From NCBI RefSeq assembly GCF_000719705.1, contig NZ_JOHO01000004.1, positions 1 to 64,000 of the forward strand: DNA of 64,000 nucleotides. Direction: 5' to 3'. The translations under genes were made by a program, and so were the position numbers. The notes beneath the pieces are model-generated. The model did not search any database, had not been told where the DNA came from, and saw nothing but the letters and a program-made list of their open reading frames with translations. This DNA comes from Streptomyces sp. NRRL S-350 (lineage in GTDB: Bacteria; Actinomycetota; Actinomycetes; Streptomycetales; Streptomycetaceae). The number at the start of each line of letters is the position of its first letter. Position 1 is the stretch's first letter. Below, piece by piece: positions 1 through 7,159 of the stretch.

Positions 1-204
1 CCAGCCGAGCGTCTGGCTAAACTCCTCGCGGCCTAGACAACCGACCACGTGTTGCAACGACCACTAAAAACCGCCTTCGACGGTCCGGGCCTTCGTCGTT
101 CTGCGGTGCGGTCCCGGCGGCGGGCGCTGCACCCGCCGCGACCAGGGAGGCGCACCGGTTTCCGCCGAGGTCCTTGCGGCAGGCGGGTGGCTCGCGCGTG
201 GCCG
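1..204. other. no gene recognised
   Basis: Only overlapping arginine- and proline-rich frames of the kind produced by GC bias occur here. No ribosome binding site, family motif or strong hairpin was seen. It is downstream of the small minus-strand gene ending at 205. Confidence 0.5.
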
Positions 205-405
205 CTAGTGCGGGGGCCTGGGGTGGTGGGCGAGGGTCCGGCGGAGGGCGTCGAGTCGGGCCAGGCATGCGTCCATGGCGGTGATGGCCGCGCCGGTCTC
301 GGTGCGGAGGCATTCGCCGACCTGGGTGAGCCCGTCCTCGATCCGCTGCCAAGGGTCGGGTGCGTCGGTGGCAGGCCCGTCAGGCTCGGCGCCGGTTGCT
401 GTCAT
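205..405 (-). CDS. small hypothetical protein downstream of rheA
   Basis: A 66-residue protein with no recognised domain. After an acidic, Pro/Ala-rich N-terminus (about residues 1–18), the rest alternates charged and hydrophobic residues as expected for one or two helices. The start overlaps the end of rheA by 26 bases on the same strand, so translational coupling is possible. No family assignment is possible from sequence alone. The plus-strand frames across the same bases are arginine/glycine-rich and look like shadows. Existence as a gene is plausible but not certain. Confidence 0.35.
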   Translation of the reverse strand: MTATGAEPDGPATDAPDPWQRIEDGLTQVGECLRTETGAAITAMDACLARLDALRRTLAHHPRPPH

Positions 406-1075
406 GGCGGAGTCGGTCCGTGTGGGCGGTGTAGGCGTCGAGGCGGGAGGCGAGGTCGGCGTGGCGGGCGCCGAGGTGGGGGCGGACGCCGGCGAGGGGG
501 GCGAGCAGGTCGGCGGCGTCGGCGGTGCCGAGGGCGGTGGTGAGGGCGGCCTGGGCGGGGCCGGCTGCGGGGGTCAGGTCGCCGAGGGCGGTGATCTGGG
601 CGGCGAGGACGCGCAGGTCGGCAGCGTTCGCGCGGGCCCAGGTGGTGACGGCCCGCTCCGCGGCGCGGCGGTCGCGCACGGACTTGACGCGCTCGGCGCC
701 GGTGCCGGCCGCGCCGGTGGGGCCGGCTGCGGGCCGCAGTCGCAGGTAGCGGTTCTCGGCGGCCTGGCGGCTGGCGACGCCCATGGGCTGGGCGAGGTCG
801 GCCCAGGTGGCGCCTGCTGCCCGGGCCGTCTCGACCAGGCCTGCTTCCCAGCCCGCGAGTTCGGTACGGAGCTCGCGCAGCAGGAGCAGGGCGGCCAGGG
901 CCTGGTCGGGGCCGGTCTGCGGTGCGGGGCCGGGGCCCGTGGGGTCGGCGGCCGGGGTCTGGGCGGTGCGGACGGCGTCGTCTATGGCGGCCAGCGCGGC
1001 GGCCGCGGCGAGGAAGGACGCGGGCTCGGGCGGCGGGTTGCCGCCGGCCGGGGAGGGCTTGGGCTGCTCTGCCAT
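380..1075 (-). CDS. rheA: RheA-like heat-sensing repressor of hsp18
   Basis: Probable autoregulated repressor of the small heat-shock gene hsp18. RheA of Streptomyces albus is the thermosensor that releases its operator on heating. The protein is 231 residues, close to the roughly 225 of known RheA. It is alanine-rich and contains a segment around residues 85–115 ([21 protein letters not shown]) that reads like a helix-turn-helix. Identification rests on three things: the divergent arrangement with hsp18, the size, and an inverted repeat identical in form to the published RheA target between the two genes. The start at 1075 leaves about 30 bases to that operator, consistent with autoregulation. 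A small gene overlaps its 3' end. Confidence 0.75.
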   Translation of the reverse strand: MAEQPKPSPAGGNPPPEPASFLAAAAALAAIDDAVRTAQTPAADPTGPGPAPQTGPDQALAALLLLRELRTELAGWEAGLVETARAAGATWADLAQPMGVASRQAAENRYLRLRPAAGPTGAAGTGAERVKSVRDRRAAERAVTTWARANAADLRVLAAQITALGDLTPAAGPAQAALTTALGTADAADLLAPLAGVRPHLGARHADLASRLDAYTAHTDRLRHDSNRRRA

Positions 1076-1105
1076 GCGGTGTCACTCTCCTGGCGACTCG
1101 CCTTG

Positions 1106-1134
1106 TTGTCATCGGATGGATGACATGCTAGAAC
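1106..1134 (+). promoter_or_regulatory. hsp18 promoter with RheA operator
   Basis: A perfect inverted repeat TGTCATC-N5-GATGACA lies at 1107–1125. This is the form published for the RheA operator of hsp18. It overlaps a plausible hsp18 promoter: -35 TTGTCA (1106–1111), a 17-base spacer and -10 TAGAAC (1129–1134). Repressor binding would cover the -35 region and spacer. It sits midway between the divergent starts at 1075 and 1187, so it could control both genes. Confidence 0.85.
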
Positions 1135-1186
1135 AGATTCAGGTGAAGCGCACTGGCACCTATCAGTCCGATGGAGGTGTTTCGCG

Positions 1187-1621
1187 ATGCTGATGCGCAC
1201 CGACCCGTTCCGCGAGCTGGACCGACTGACCCAGCAGTTCCTCAACACGACCGGCACGTGGTCCCGCCCCACCCCCATGCCGCTGGACGCGTACCGCACC
1301 GGCGACGAGTACGTGATCTGCTTCGACCTGCCCGGGGTGGACCCGGAGGCGATCGACATCGACGTCGAGCGGAACATGCTGACCGTCAAGGCCGAACGGC
1401 GCCCCCGCCGCGAGGGTGAGAACGTGAAGTGGGAACTGTCCGAGCGCCCGCTCGGCGTCTTCTCCCGCCAGGTCATGCTGTCCGACACGCTGGACCCCGA
1501 GGGGATCAGCGCCGACTACGAGAGCGGCGTGCTGACCCTGAAGATCCCGGTCGCGGAGAAGGCAAAGCCCCGCAAGATCGCGATCAACCGCAGCGGCGAC
1601 CGCAAGCAGATCCAGGCCTGA
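1187..1621 (+). CDS. hsp18: Hsp18, small heat-shock protein (Hsp20/alpha-crystallin family)
   Basis: ATP-independent holdase chaperone that binds unfolding proteins in the cytoplasm. The 144 residues match the usual actinobacterial Hsp18 length. The N-terminal arm ([14 protein letters not shown]) is typical. The alpha-crystallin domain spans about residues 38–132 and ends with the diagnostic motif [11 protein letters not shown], followed by a short basic tail. A GGAGG at 1173–1177 lies 9 bases before ATG 1187; ATG 1193 is an alternative. Expression should be controlled by RheA through the operator at 1107–1125. A strong hairpin terminator follows the gene. Confidence 0.95.
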   Translation: MLMRTDPFRELDRLTQQFLNTTGTWSRPTPMPLDAYRTGDEYVICFDLPGVDPEAIDIDVERNMLTVKAERRPRREGENVKWELSERPLGVFSRQVMLSDTLDPEGISADYESGVLTLKIPVAEKAKPRKIAINRSGDRKQIQA

Positions 1622-1630
1622 CCCCCGGAC

Positions 1631-1677
1631 CGGGCTGTTCCGCGCGGCCACCCCCCTCCGCCGCGCGGAACAGCCCG
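1631..1677 (+). terminator. hairpin terminator after hsp18
   Basis: CGGGCTGTTCCGCGCGGC (1631–1648) is perfectly complementary to 1660–1677 across an 11-base loop. This 18-bp stem begins about 10 bases after the hsp18 stop codon. There is no U-tract, as is usual for streptomycete terminators. Confidence 0.75.
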
Positions 1678-1750
1678 CGTCCCGGACACCCCGTCCAGCC
1701 GTGACCGCGGCCGTGGCGCCGACGGGCGCCACCCGAACGGAGGGAGATGC

Positions 1751-2158
1751 GTGGTGACTCTTCGATGGGAGGCGTTCCTGGACCTGGTCCGGGAGCGCGG
1801 CGAATACGACACCCCCCAGGAGGCCGAGCGGGCGTCCCGCGTCGTCCTGGCGCTGCTCGGCGCCCATCTGGCCGGCCGGGTCCGCGCCGACCTCGCCGCC
1901 CACCTGCCCGAGGCCATGGCACTGATCCTGCTCAACCCGCTGCAGGCCGCGGAACCCCTCACCCCCGAGCGGTTCGTGCGCGCCACCGCCGCCTGGATCG
2001 AGGGCGCCACCGAAAGCACCGCCCTGTGGGACATCGGCGCTGTCCTCAGCACCGTGGCCGACGCCGCGGGCGACGACCTCACCCAGCGCGTCCTGCTCCA
2101 GCTTCCCCCCGGCTACGACCTCCTCTTCGGTCGCCCCCACCCGGGACAGCGGCCGTGA
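1751..2158 (+). CDS. DUF2267 family protein (first of a pair)
   Basis: A 135-residue protein of the DUF2267 family, which is mostly alpha-helical and of unknown biochemical role. The N-terminal pattern (FLDLVRERGEYDTPQEAERASRVVLALL) is typical: a Tyr-Asp/Glu-Ala turn followed by a helix corresponding to residues about 8–40. The C-terminus contains LPPGYDLLFGR, which is also characteristic. The start is a tandem GTG-GTG at 1751 behind GGAGGGAG. Its position directly after hsp18 and before a second DUF2267 gene suggests a stress-associated group. DUF2267 genes are often found near stress and regulatory genes in actinomycetes, but the function remains unknown. Confidence 0.85.
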   Translation: MVTLRWEAFLDLVRERGEYDTPQEAERASRVVLALLGAHLAGRVRADLAAHLPEAMALILLNPLQAAEPLTPERFVRATAAWIEGATESTALWDIGAVLSTVADAAGDDLTQRVLLQLPPGYDLLFGRPHPGQRP

Positions 2159-2211
2159 CTCCCCCGACCGCCCGCGCCGCCTCCCCCGCACCACCTCCGG
2201 AAGCCACCGAC

Positions 2212-2610
2212 ATGACCGCATACCAACAGCTCGTGCAACGAGTCCGCGACCTGGGTCGCTACGACACCGACCGGGAAGCCGAACGCGTCCTCCGCGCCGT
2301 CCTGGCCGCACTCGGCGGCCAGCTCATCGGCGAGGAACGCTGCGACCTCGCCGCCGCCCTGCCCGAGCACGCCCGCAGGGCCTTCGCCGACCAGATCCCC
2401 CTCACCCAGCCGCTGGACGCGCACGCCTTCGTCGACACCGTCGCGACCGCCCTGGCCACCACCGCCGACGCCGCCCGCTGGCACACCACCTCGGTGCTCG
2501 CCGCGCTCACGGAACTCGTCGGCCAGCCCCTGACGGACCGCCTCCTCGCCCAGCTGCCGCACGGCCACGCGATCCTGTTCGGCCGCGCCGACCTCACCAC
2601 CGCCGCCTGA
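2212..2610 (+). CDS. DUF2267 family protein (second of a pair)
   Basis: A 132-residue paralogue of the preceding protein. It shares the N-terminal block (LVQRVRDLGRYDTDREAERVLRAVLAAL, about residues 6–34) and a C-terminal LPHGHAILFGR that mirrors LPPGYDLLFGR. ATG 2212 was chosen because GGAAG lies about 8 bases upstream and because the DUF2267 homology begins right there. The gap to the upstream gene is 53 bases, so the two are probably cotranscribed and arose by duplication. The stop codon lies inside a 20-bp tandem repeat and is followed by a strong hairpin. Confidence 0.8.
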   Translation: MTAYQQLVQRVRDLGRYDTDREAERVLRAVLAALGGQLIGEERCDLAAALPEHARRAFADQIPLTQPLDAHAFVDTVATALATTADAARWHTTSVLAALTELVGQPLTDRLLAQLPHGHAILFGRADLTTAA

Positions 2611-2647
2611 GGCACCGGCCCGTCACCTGAGACACCGGCCCGTCACC
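2608..2647. repeat. 20-bp tandem duplication spanning a stop codon
   Basis: TGAGGCACCGGCCCGTCACC (2608–2627) is followed at once by a copy at 2628–2647 differing at one base. The first TGA is the stop codon of the second DUF2267 gene. The second copy also forms the left arm of the terminator hairpin. Confidence 0.9.
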
Positions 2648-2667
2648 CCCACCGGGGTGACGGGCCG
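2636..2667. terminator. bidirectional hairpin terminator
   Basis: CGGCCCGTCACCCC (2636–2649) pairs perfectly with 2654–2667 over a 4-base loop. It lies between the convergent DUF2267 gene and the GvpU-like gene and can serve both. Confidence 0.75.
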
Positions 2668-2724
2668 CAACAGGTCCGACGGCAGCCGCCGAGCCCTGAC
2701 GGGCGCAGCCCGGCGAGCGGACGG

Positions 2725-3120
2725 TCACTGGTCGGAGTAGCTGAGGTCTCCCACCGTCCAGCTGCTGATGTCCGCGATGGCGATGCGGTACATGCCCCCG
2801 GTGTGGGGCAGCCCGTAGCTGCCCTGCAGGATCCGGGCGACGTGCAGGTGCAGGTGGGTGGGCCGCGCGGCGGACGAGGCCGCACCTTCGCCGCCTGCGC
2901 CACCGTCGCCGGTGGCGGGCCTCGTGAAGAGGGCCGCGAATGGCTTCAAGTGGTCGGAGGCGGCAAGGACTTCGGACACCCGCTCATGCCACAGGCGCTC
3001 CGGCGCCAGCCGGCCGGTGATGACCGCCCCTGGGACGACCACGGTCAGGGGCATCTGGTTGCTGCTCTCGGACTCCACCATCGCGGCGATGTCGACGAGC
3101 AGCCCATCAGGGTTCGACAT
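2725..3120 (-). CDS. GvpU-like gas vesicle accessory protein (tentative)
   Basis: A 131-residue protein. The pattern PLTVVVPGAVITGRL (about residues 24–38), a following helix, and a C-terminal block HLHLHVARILQGSYGLP...YRIAIADISSWTVGDLS resemble the GvpU accessory family of gas vesicle clusters. That family has a 'NGAVISG' strand early on and an 'IHLKNAKI...WRGKIAEVDGF' block late. ATG 3118–3120 begins the homologous part; an upstream extension on this strand would be low-complexity arginine/proline-rich sequence. No gvpA or other gvp gene is present in the window, so it stands alone next to small heat-shock genes. The assignment is by pattern only and could be wrong. Confidence 0.5.
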   Translation of the reverse strand: MSNPDGLLVDIAAMVESESSNQMPLTVVVPGAVITGRLAPERLWHERVSEVLAASDHLKPFAALFTRPATGDGGAGGEGAASSAARPTHLHLHVARILQGSYGLPHTGGMYRIAIADISSWTVGDLSYSDQ

Positions 3121-3570
3121 GAACCCGAGGATAGTGCCCGCCGGAACCCACCGGAACGGACACCCCCGAACGGACGGCCCCGGACCGGGCCGCACGACGC
3201 GTGACCGGAGCCCGACAGGTGCTCGACAGGTGCTCGACAGGCACCGGGGCCGGGGCGACGGGCGACCAGGGGCCACCCGCGCAAGGTCCCTCACCCGGAC
3301 ACGAAAACCTCTGCTGGCGAGAGTAGACATTGCCCGATGGCGTGTGTAGTGTTCCTGGTGTTGGAAGAGCAGGAAAGCAGGGCGGGCAGACATGAACTGC
3401 CCGGGCAGTACCGCAGTTCGCAACACCGACAGTGATGCAGGAGGCGTGCAGGTCGTCAGTACGCGGGGCCCCGGTCATGACAGGAGGGGTCCTGGCGGAA
3501 CGCGGGTGACCTGCCGGGCGTCACGGACCCGGTCGTGCATGGGGTCCGGGGCGGCGGCGGTCGCGCACGC

Positions 3571-3670
3571 GCAGTACCAGCAGTACGCAGTACCAGCAGT
3601 AGGTAGTAACAGCAGTAGGCAGTACCAGCAGTAAGCGCAGTACAGCGGTAAACGGCAGTACCAGCAGTAC
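3571..3670. repeat. 16-bp tandem repeat array (GCAGTACCAGCAGTAC)
   Basis: Units at 3571–3586, 3587–3602, 3603–3618 and 3619–3634 are contiguous. A degenerate unit follows at 3635–3650, then a 4-base gap and a near-perfect unit at 3655–3670. Each unit contains two GCAGTA half-sites, so GCAGTA recurs with alternating 9- and 7-base steps. The array lies upstream of the MerR gene and in no recognised coding frame. Confidence 0.9.
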
Positions 3671-3915
3671 GCACGATGCACATCAGAGGAGAAGGGAAGG
3701 GTTCACCCCGTCGGATCGCCCGCCACGGCACGCATTCCCGCCGGGCGGTCACCGCAGTAACCATCGTCATGGAACGTCATGGAAGAGGTGGTCCTCGGTC
3801 ACGCATACGCGATCCCCGCGTCCTGCCCCTCCCCCGGGCAGTGCGGACGCCGCAGGCCGGCGCATCAGCCGGCAGCAGTAGTGCAGTAGATGGTGCAGTG
3901 AATCCTCATATCCCT

Positions 3916-3945
3916 GGGCCCCGGCGCAATTGCGCGCCGGGGCCC
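3916..3945 (+). terminator. strong hairpin upstream of the MerR gene
   Basis: GGGCCCCGGCGC (3916–3927) pairs with GCGCCGGGGCCC (3934–3945) over the loop AATTGC. It ends 30 bases before the MerR start, so it may terminate a short transcript from the repeat region or act as an attenuator. Confidence 0.6.
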
Positions 3946-3975
3946 TCGACCCGTTTCCCGAGAAAGAAGGTGCTG

Positions 3976-4326
3976 GTGGAACAGACCACCCTCGCCACCA
4001 ACCACGACACGGCGGACCACATGAGCGCAGAGAACAAGTTCGACGACGACGACTACCCGGCCTACACCATGGGCCGGGCCGCGGAGATCCTGGGCACGAC
4101 GCCGGGTTTCCTCCGCAGCCTGGACGAGGCCAAACTCATCAGCCCGCAGCGGTCCGCAGGCGGCCACCGCCGCTACTCCCGCTACCAACTGCGCATCGCC
4201 GCCCGCGCCCGCGAGATCGTCGACCAGGGCACTCCCCTCGACGCCGCCTGCCGCATCATCATCCTCGAAGACCAACTCGAAGAGGCCCTGCGCATCAACG
4301 CCGAACTCCGCCAGGACCGCACGTAG
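3976..4326 (+). CDS. MerR-family transcriptional regulator
   Basis: A small DNA-binding protein with only the winged-helix domain. The segment YTMGRAAEILGTTPGFLRSLDEAKLISPQRSAGGHRRYS (about residues 28–65) contains the MerR helix-turn-helix and the GGHRRYS wing. It is followed by a helix typical of MerR dimer linkers and a coiled segment (ILEDQLEEALRINAELRQ). There is no separate effector-binding domain and no metal-binding cysteine. GTG 3976 was chosen because AGAAGG lies 5 bases upstream. ATG 4021 is an alternative start giving about 101 residues, with no clear ribosome binding site. Targets cannot be inferred; the repeat array upstream is a candidate. Confidence 0.85.
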   Translation: MEQTTLATNHDTADHMSAENKFDDDDYPAYTMGRAAEILGTTPGFLRSLDEAKLISPQRSAGGHRRYSRYQLRIAARAREIVDQGTPLDAACRIIILEDQLEEALRINAELRQDRT

Positions 4327-4431
4327 CCGGACGAGGAGCTTGCCGTAGCAGCACAGGCCGTCCCGCTCCACCGGCGCTCGTCGACGTGGTGCCGGTGGGC
4401 CGGCCCGCGCGGACGGCGCCCGGGTGGCGGC

Positions 4432-5973
4432 TCAGCCGACCGTCTCGGCCACCGGCCCGGACGGGGGCCCGCTCTCGGCGGCCTCCGCACCGCCGTCGCC
4501 ACCGCTGCTGCTGCCACTGGCACTGCCGCGCATCAGCAGCAGGGTGAGCGCTGCGGCCGCCACGACGGCGATGCCGCCCACGGTGAAGGTGGTGGAGGTG
4601 GCGGTGTTGAACGCCTCGCGGGCGGCCGCGACCAGCCCGCCGTCCCCCGTGGAGCCCGCGACAGCGAGCGCGCCGGTGATGTCGTGGCGCGCGGCGGCGG
4701 GGGCGCCGTCGGGCATCGCGCCGGTGTAGGTGCCGGAGAGCACGGTGCCGAGAACGGCGACGCCGAGCGCGGCTCCGGACTGCTGGATGGTGTCGTTGAG
4801 CGCGGAGCCGACGCCCGCGTGCTCGCCGGGGATGGCACCCATCAGCGCGTTGGCGGCGGCCGGCATCCCGAGGCCGGAGCCGACGCCCAGCACCAGCATG
4901 GCCAGGGCGACCTTGGTGAATCCGTCGCCGACGGAGAGTGTGGCCAGCAGCCCGAACCCGCCGGCGATGACCAGCATGCCGACGGCCGTCAGCACCCGCG
5001 CCGGGAGCTTCTTGCCGAGTGCGGCGCCGATCCCGTTGAAGACCAGCGAGGCGATGGCCAGCGGGATGAAGGCGAGGCCGGTGTCGGTGGGCGAGAACTC
5101 CAGGACGAACTGCAGGTACTGGGTGAGGACCAGCATCAGTCCGCCGGTGGCGAAGGTGAGCAGGACGAGCGAGAAGCTGGCGCCGGTGAACACCCGGTTG
5201 CGGAACAGCTTGAGCGGGACCATCGGCGAGTCGGTGCGGACCTGCCGGACGGCGAACCCGGCCAGCGCGGCCACGGCGACGGCGAGCGCGCCGAGCGTGC
5301 CCGGGCTGGTGAAGCCGTCGCGGGGCAGCACGATGATCGACCAGACCAGCGCCGTCATGCCGACCATCGACAGCACCATGCCCGGCAGGTCGGGTCGGCG
5401 CCACGGCCCCTTGGACTCCGGCATGAGCAGCACCGCGGCGAGGATGGCGACCGCCGCGACCGGCACGTTGAGCAGGAACACCGCGCCCCACCAGAAGTGC
5501 GCGATCAGTGCGCCGCCCAGCACCGGCCCGCCGACCAGGCCCACCATGGCGACCGCGGTCCACGCGGCGATCGCCTTCGGCCGCTCGTCGTCGTCGAAGA
5601 CGGTGATCAGGATGGAGATCGTGCTCGGCATGACCAGCGCGCCGCCGACGCCCATCAGGACGCGTCCGGCGATCAGCTGGCCGGGGCTGTGGGCGACGGC
5701 CGCTACCAGCGAGGCGGCACCGAACAGGGCCAGTCCGACGATCATCACCTTCCGTCGCCCGAAGCGGTCGGAGAGGCTTCCCGAGGTGAGCAGGAGTCCG
5801 GCGAAGACCAGGATGTACGAGTCGATGATCCACTGGATGTCCTGCGCCCCGGCTCCGAGGTCCTCCGCGATCGGCGGGATGGACACCGTGAGCACCATGT
5901 TGTCGATCACCAGCACCAGGCTGCTGAGACAGAGCACGACCAGGATGAGCCAGCGTCGCGGATTGCGTTCCAT
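4432..5973 (-). CDS. MFS drug exporter, DHA2 (EmrB/QacA) type
   Basis: Probable proton-coupled multidrug efflux pump of 513 residues with about 14 membrane segments, the DHA2 layout. Visible motifs are the loop 2–3 motif GSLSDRFGRRKVMIVG (about residues 64–79), an acidic residue in the first segment (LVLVIDNMVLTVSIPPI), and the antiporter motif C-like GLVGGPVLGGAL. A Ser/Gly-rich tail follows the last segment. ATG 5971–5973 has a GGGGGAAC ribosome binding site. It is transcribed away from a TetR regulator whose probable operators lie in the shared promoter region, so the pump is likely repressed until a ligand binds the regulator. The substrate is unknown. Confidence 0.9.
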   Translation of the reverse strand: MERNPRRWLILVVLCLSSLVLVIDNMVLTVSIPPIAEDLGAGAQDIQWIIDSYILVFAGLLLTSGSLSDRFGRRKVMIVGLALFGAASLVAAVAHSPGQLIAGRVLMGVGGALVMPSTISILITVFDDDERPKAIAAWTAVAMVGLVGGPVLGGALIAHFWWGAVFLLNVPVAAVAILAAVLLMPESKGPWRRPDLPGMVLSMVGMTALVWSIIVLPRDGFTSPGTLGALAVAVAALAGFAVRQVRTDSPMVPLKLFRNRVFTGASFSLVLLTFATGGLMLVLTQYLQFVLEFSPTDTGLAFIPLAIASLVFNGIGAALGKKLPARVLTAVGMLVIAGGFGLLATLSVGDGFTKVALAMLVLGVGSGLGMPAAANALMGAIPGEHAGVGSALNDTIQQSGAALGVAVLGTVLSGTYTGAMPDGAPAAARHDITGALAVAGSTGDGGLVAAAREAFNTATSTTFTVGGIAVVAAAALTLLLMRGSASGSSSGGDGGAEAAESGPPSGPVAETVG

Positions 5974-6113
5974 CACGTTCCCCCTTCGAACTTCGAACTT
6001 CTCGGCCGTCGGACTCACCGACGCGAGTGGTGGCCCGCGCAGGCCTCGGCCGCGCGGAAGTCGGCGCGGCGCACTCCGCCCTCCGTCCCCACGGGAACAG
6101 CGTGCGCCGCTCC

Positions 6114-6164
6114 GAACACTGTACGGAGGCCGCACAGTGTTCGCAACGCCGTACACTGTGCGGA
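6114..6164. promoter_or_regulatory. candidate TetR operators between pump and regulator
   Basis: GAACACTGT (6114–6122) and ACAGTGTTC (6134–6142) form a perfect inverted repeat with an 11-base spacer. A related element CGTACACTGTGCGGA follows at about 6150–6164. Read on the appropriate strand, the elements share CCGCACAGTGT(T/A)CG. They lie between the divergent starts at 5973 and 6272, as expected for an autoregulated TetR–pump pair. Confidence 0.7.
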
Positions 6165-6227
6165 GCGACTTATGCTGAACCGACGACGCCTGACGGGACC
6201 GGACAGGACCGAACGGACCGAACGGGT

Positions 6228-6257
6228 GATCACGAACGATCACGAGTGATCACGAGC
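6228..6257 (+). repeat. three 10-bp repeats in the TetR leader
   Basis: GATCACGAAC, GATCACGAGT and GATCACGAGC follow one another without a gap, then GATGAGGAGAG supplies the ribosome binding site for ATG 6272. Confidence 0.8.
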
Positions 6258-6271
6258 GATGAGGAGAGCCG

Positions 6272-7063
6272 ATGGCGGCCACACCGGACGACGGAACGTC
6301 GGGCATCCCCACCCTGTGGACCCGCCCCCAACGACCCCGCCGGGACCAGCCCGCGCTCAGTCGCGAGCAGATCGTCACACAGGCCCTCGCCCTCCTGGAC
6401 AGCGACGGCACCGAGGCGCTCAGCATGCGCAAGCTCGGCGCCCGCCTCAACGCAGGCGCCACCTCGCTCTACACCCACGTCGCCAACAAGGACGAACTGC
6501 TCGCACTCGTCGTCGACCAGGTCTTCGCCGAACTCCCGCTGCCGAGGACGGACGCCCCCCAAGGCGACCCGAAGGTGTGGCGGGCCGCCATCGAGGAGTG
6601 CGCCGAGGGCGTGCGCGCGGTCATCCTCCGCCACCCCTGGATGGTCTCGGTGCTCGGCGACGTCGGGATGGTCTACTTCGGCCCCAGCTGGATGCGGCTT
6701 TCCGAGGCCTTCCTCGCCCTCCTGGAGGAGTCCGGCCTCGACCTCGCCCAGGCCAACGAGGCGATGGGCGTCGTCATCGGCTACACCATCGGAACCGCCA
6801 CCGTGGAGGCCGCCTGGCTGAGCGCCCTCGCCAAGCGCGGCCTGGGCGAACAGGAGTGGATGGACCAGCTCCTGCCAGCCGTCGCCGAGGCCACCAAGGA
6901 CCACCCCCGACTGCACCGGCTGTACACCACCCAGGTGCAGCGGGAGATCGAGGCCGGCCGGGACTCCGCCTTCCTCAACGGCGTCCGGCTGATCCTCGAC
7001 GGGATCGAGGCCTCGTGGGCAGCCAGGGCCGAAGGGGGAGGGCCTGACGGCCGGAAGGGGTGA
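6272..7063 (+). CDS. TetR-family regulator of the adjacent MFS pump
   Basis: A 263-residue ligand-responsive repressor. After a 28-residue N-terminal arm, the helix-turn-helix domain spans about residues 30–75 (LSREQIVTQALALLDSDGTEALSMRKLGARLNAGATSLYTHVANKDEL). It is followed by an all-helical ligand-binding domain with the TetR_C-type pattern seen with drug exporters. GAGGAGAG lies about 7 bases before ATG 6272. It is divergent from the MFS exporter, with a palindromic operator between them. The last five codons and the stop codon lie inside a 16-bp tandem repeat that continues downstream. Confidence 0.9.
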   Translation: MAATPDDGTSGIPTLWTRPQRPRRDQPALSREQIVTQALALLDSDGTEALSMRKLGARLNAGATSLYTHVANKDELLALVVDQVFAELPLPRTDAPQGDPKVWRAAIEECAEGVRAVILRHPWMVSVLGDVGMVYFGPSWMRLSEAFLALLEESGLDLAQANEAMGVVIGYTIGTATVEAAWLSALAKRGLGEQEWMDQLLPAVAEATKDHPRLHRLYTTQVQREIEAGRDSAFLNGVRLILDGIEASWAARAEGGGPDGRKG

Positions 7064-7125
7064 CGGCCGGAAGGAGTGACGCCCGGCAGGGGTGACGTCC
7101 TTGGCAGGGGTGACGCCCGGCAGGG
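7045..7125. repeat. 16-bp tandem repeats running through the tetR stop codon
   Basis: Units start at 7045 (TGACGGCCGGAAGGGG), 7061, 7077, 7093 (18 bases) and 7111, each beginning with TGAC. The TGA at 7061–7063 is the stop codon of the regulator gene. Later units drift to TGACGCCCGGCAGGGG. Confidence 0.85.
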
Positions 7126-7159
7126 TGATGTCCGGGCTTGAGGACGGCCTCGGCTCGGC

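Larger units (their letters stand above)
3121..3975. other. 855-base stretch without a recognised gene; repeat-rich
   Basis: No convincing coding frame was found. The stretch holds a small repeat (GACAGGTGCTC twice at about 3214–3240), a 16-bp tandem array at 3571–3670, further GCAGTA motifs near 3410 and at 3875 and 3883, and a strong hairpin at 3916–3945 just before the MerR gene. A stable untranslated transcript or a regulatory region are both possible. Confidence 0.6.

Noticed and set aside
275..1123. Plus-strand Gly/Val/Ala-rich frame across rheA
   Set aside because: It runs through the hsp18 operator and is antisense to the better supported rheA gene.
2725..3120. Full gas vesicle cluster
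   Set aside because: Only one GvpU-like gene is present; gvpA, gvpF, gvpL and others are absent from the window.
3571..3670. Possible CRISPR array
   Set aside because: Units are only 16 bases and contiguous, with no unique spacers and no cas genes nearby.
3456..3770. Minus-strand frame with many Tyr/Cys/Trp through the repeat array
   Set aside because: The unusual composition is entirely produced by the 16-bp repeats; no start context or homology.
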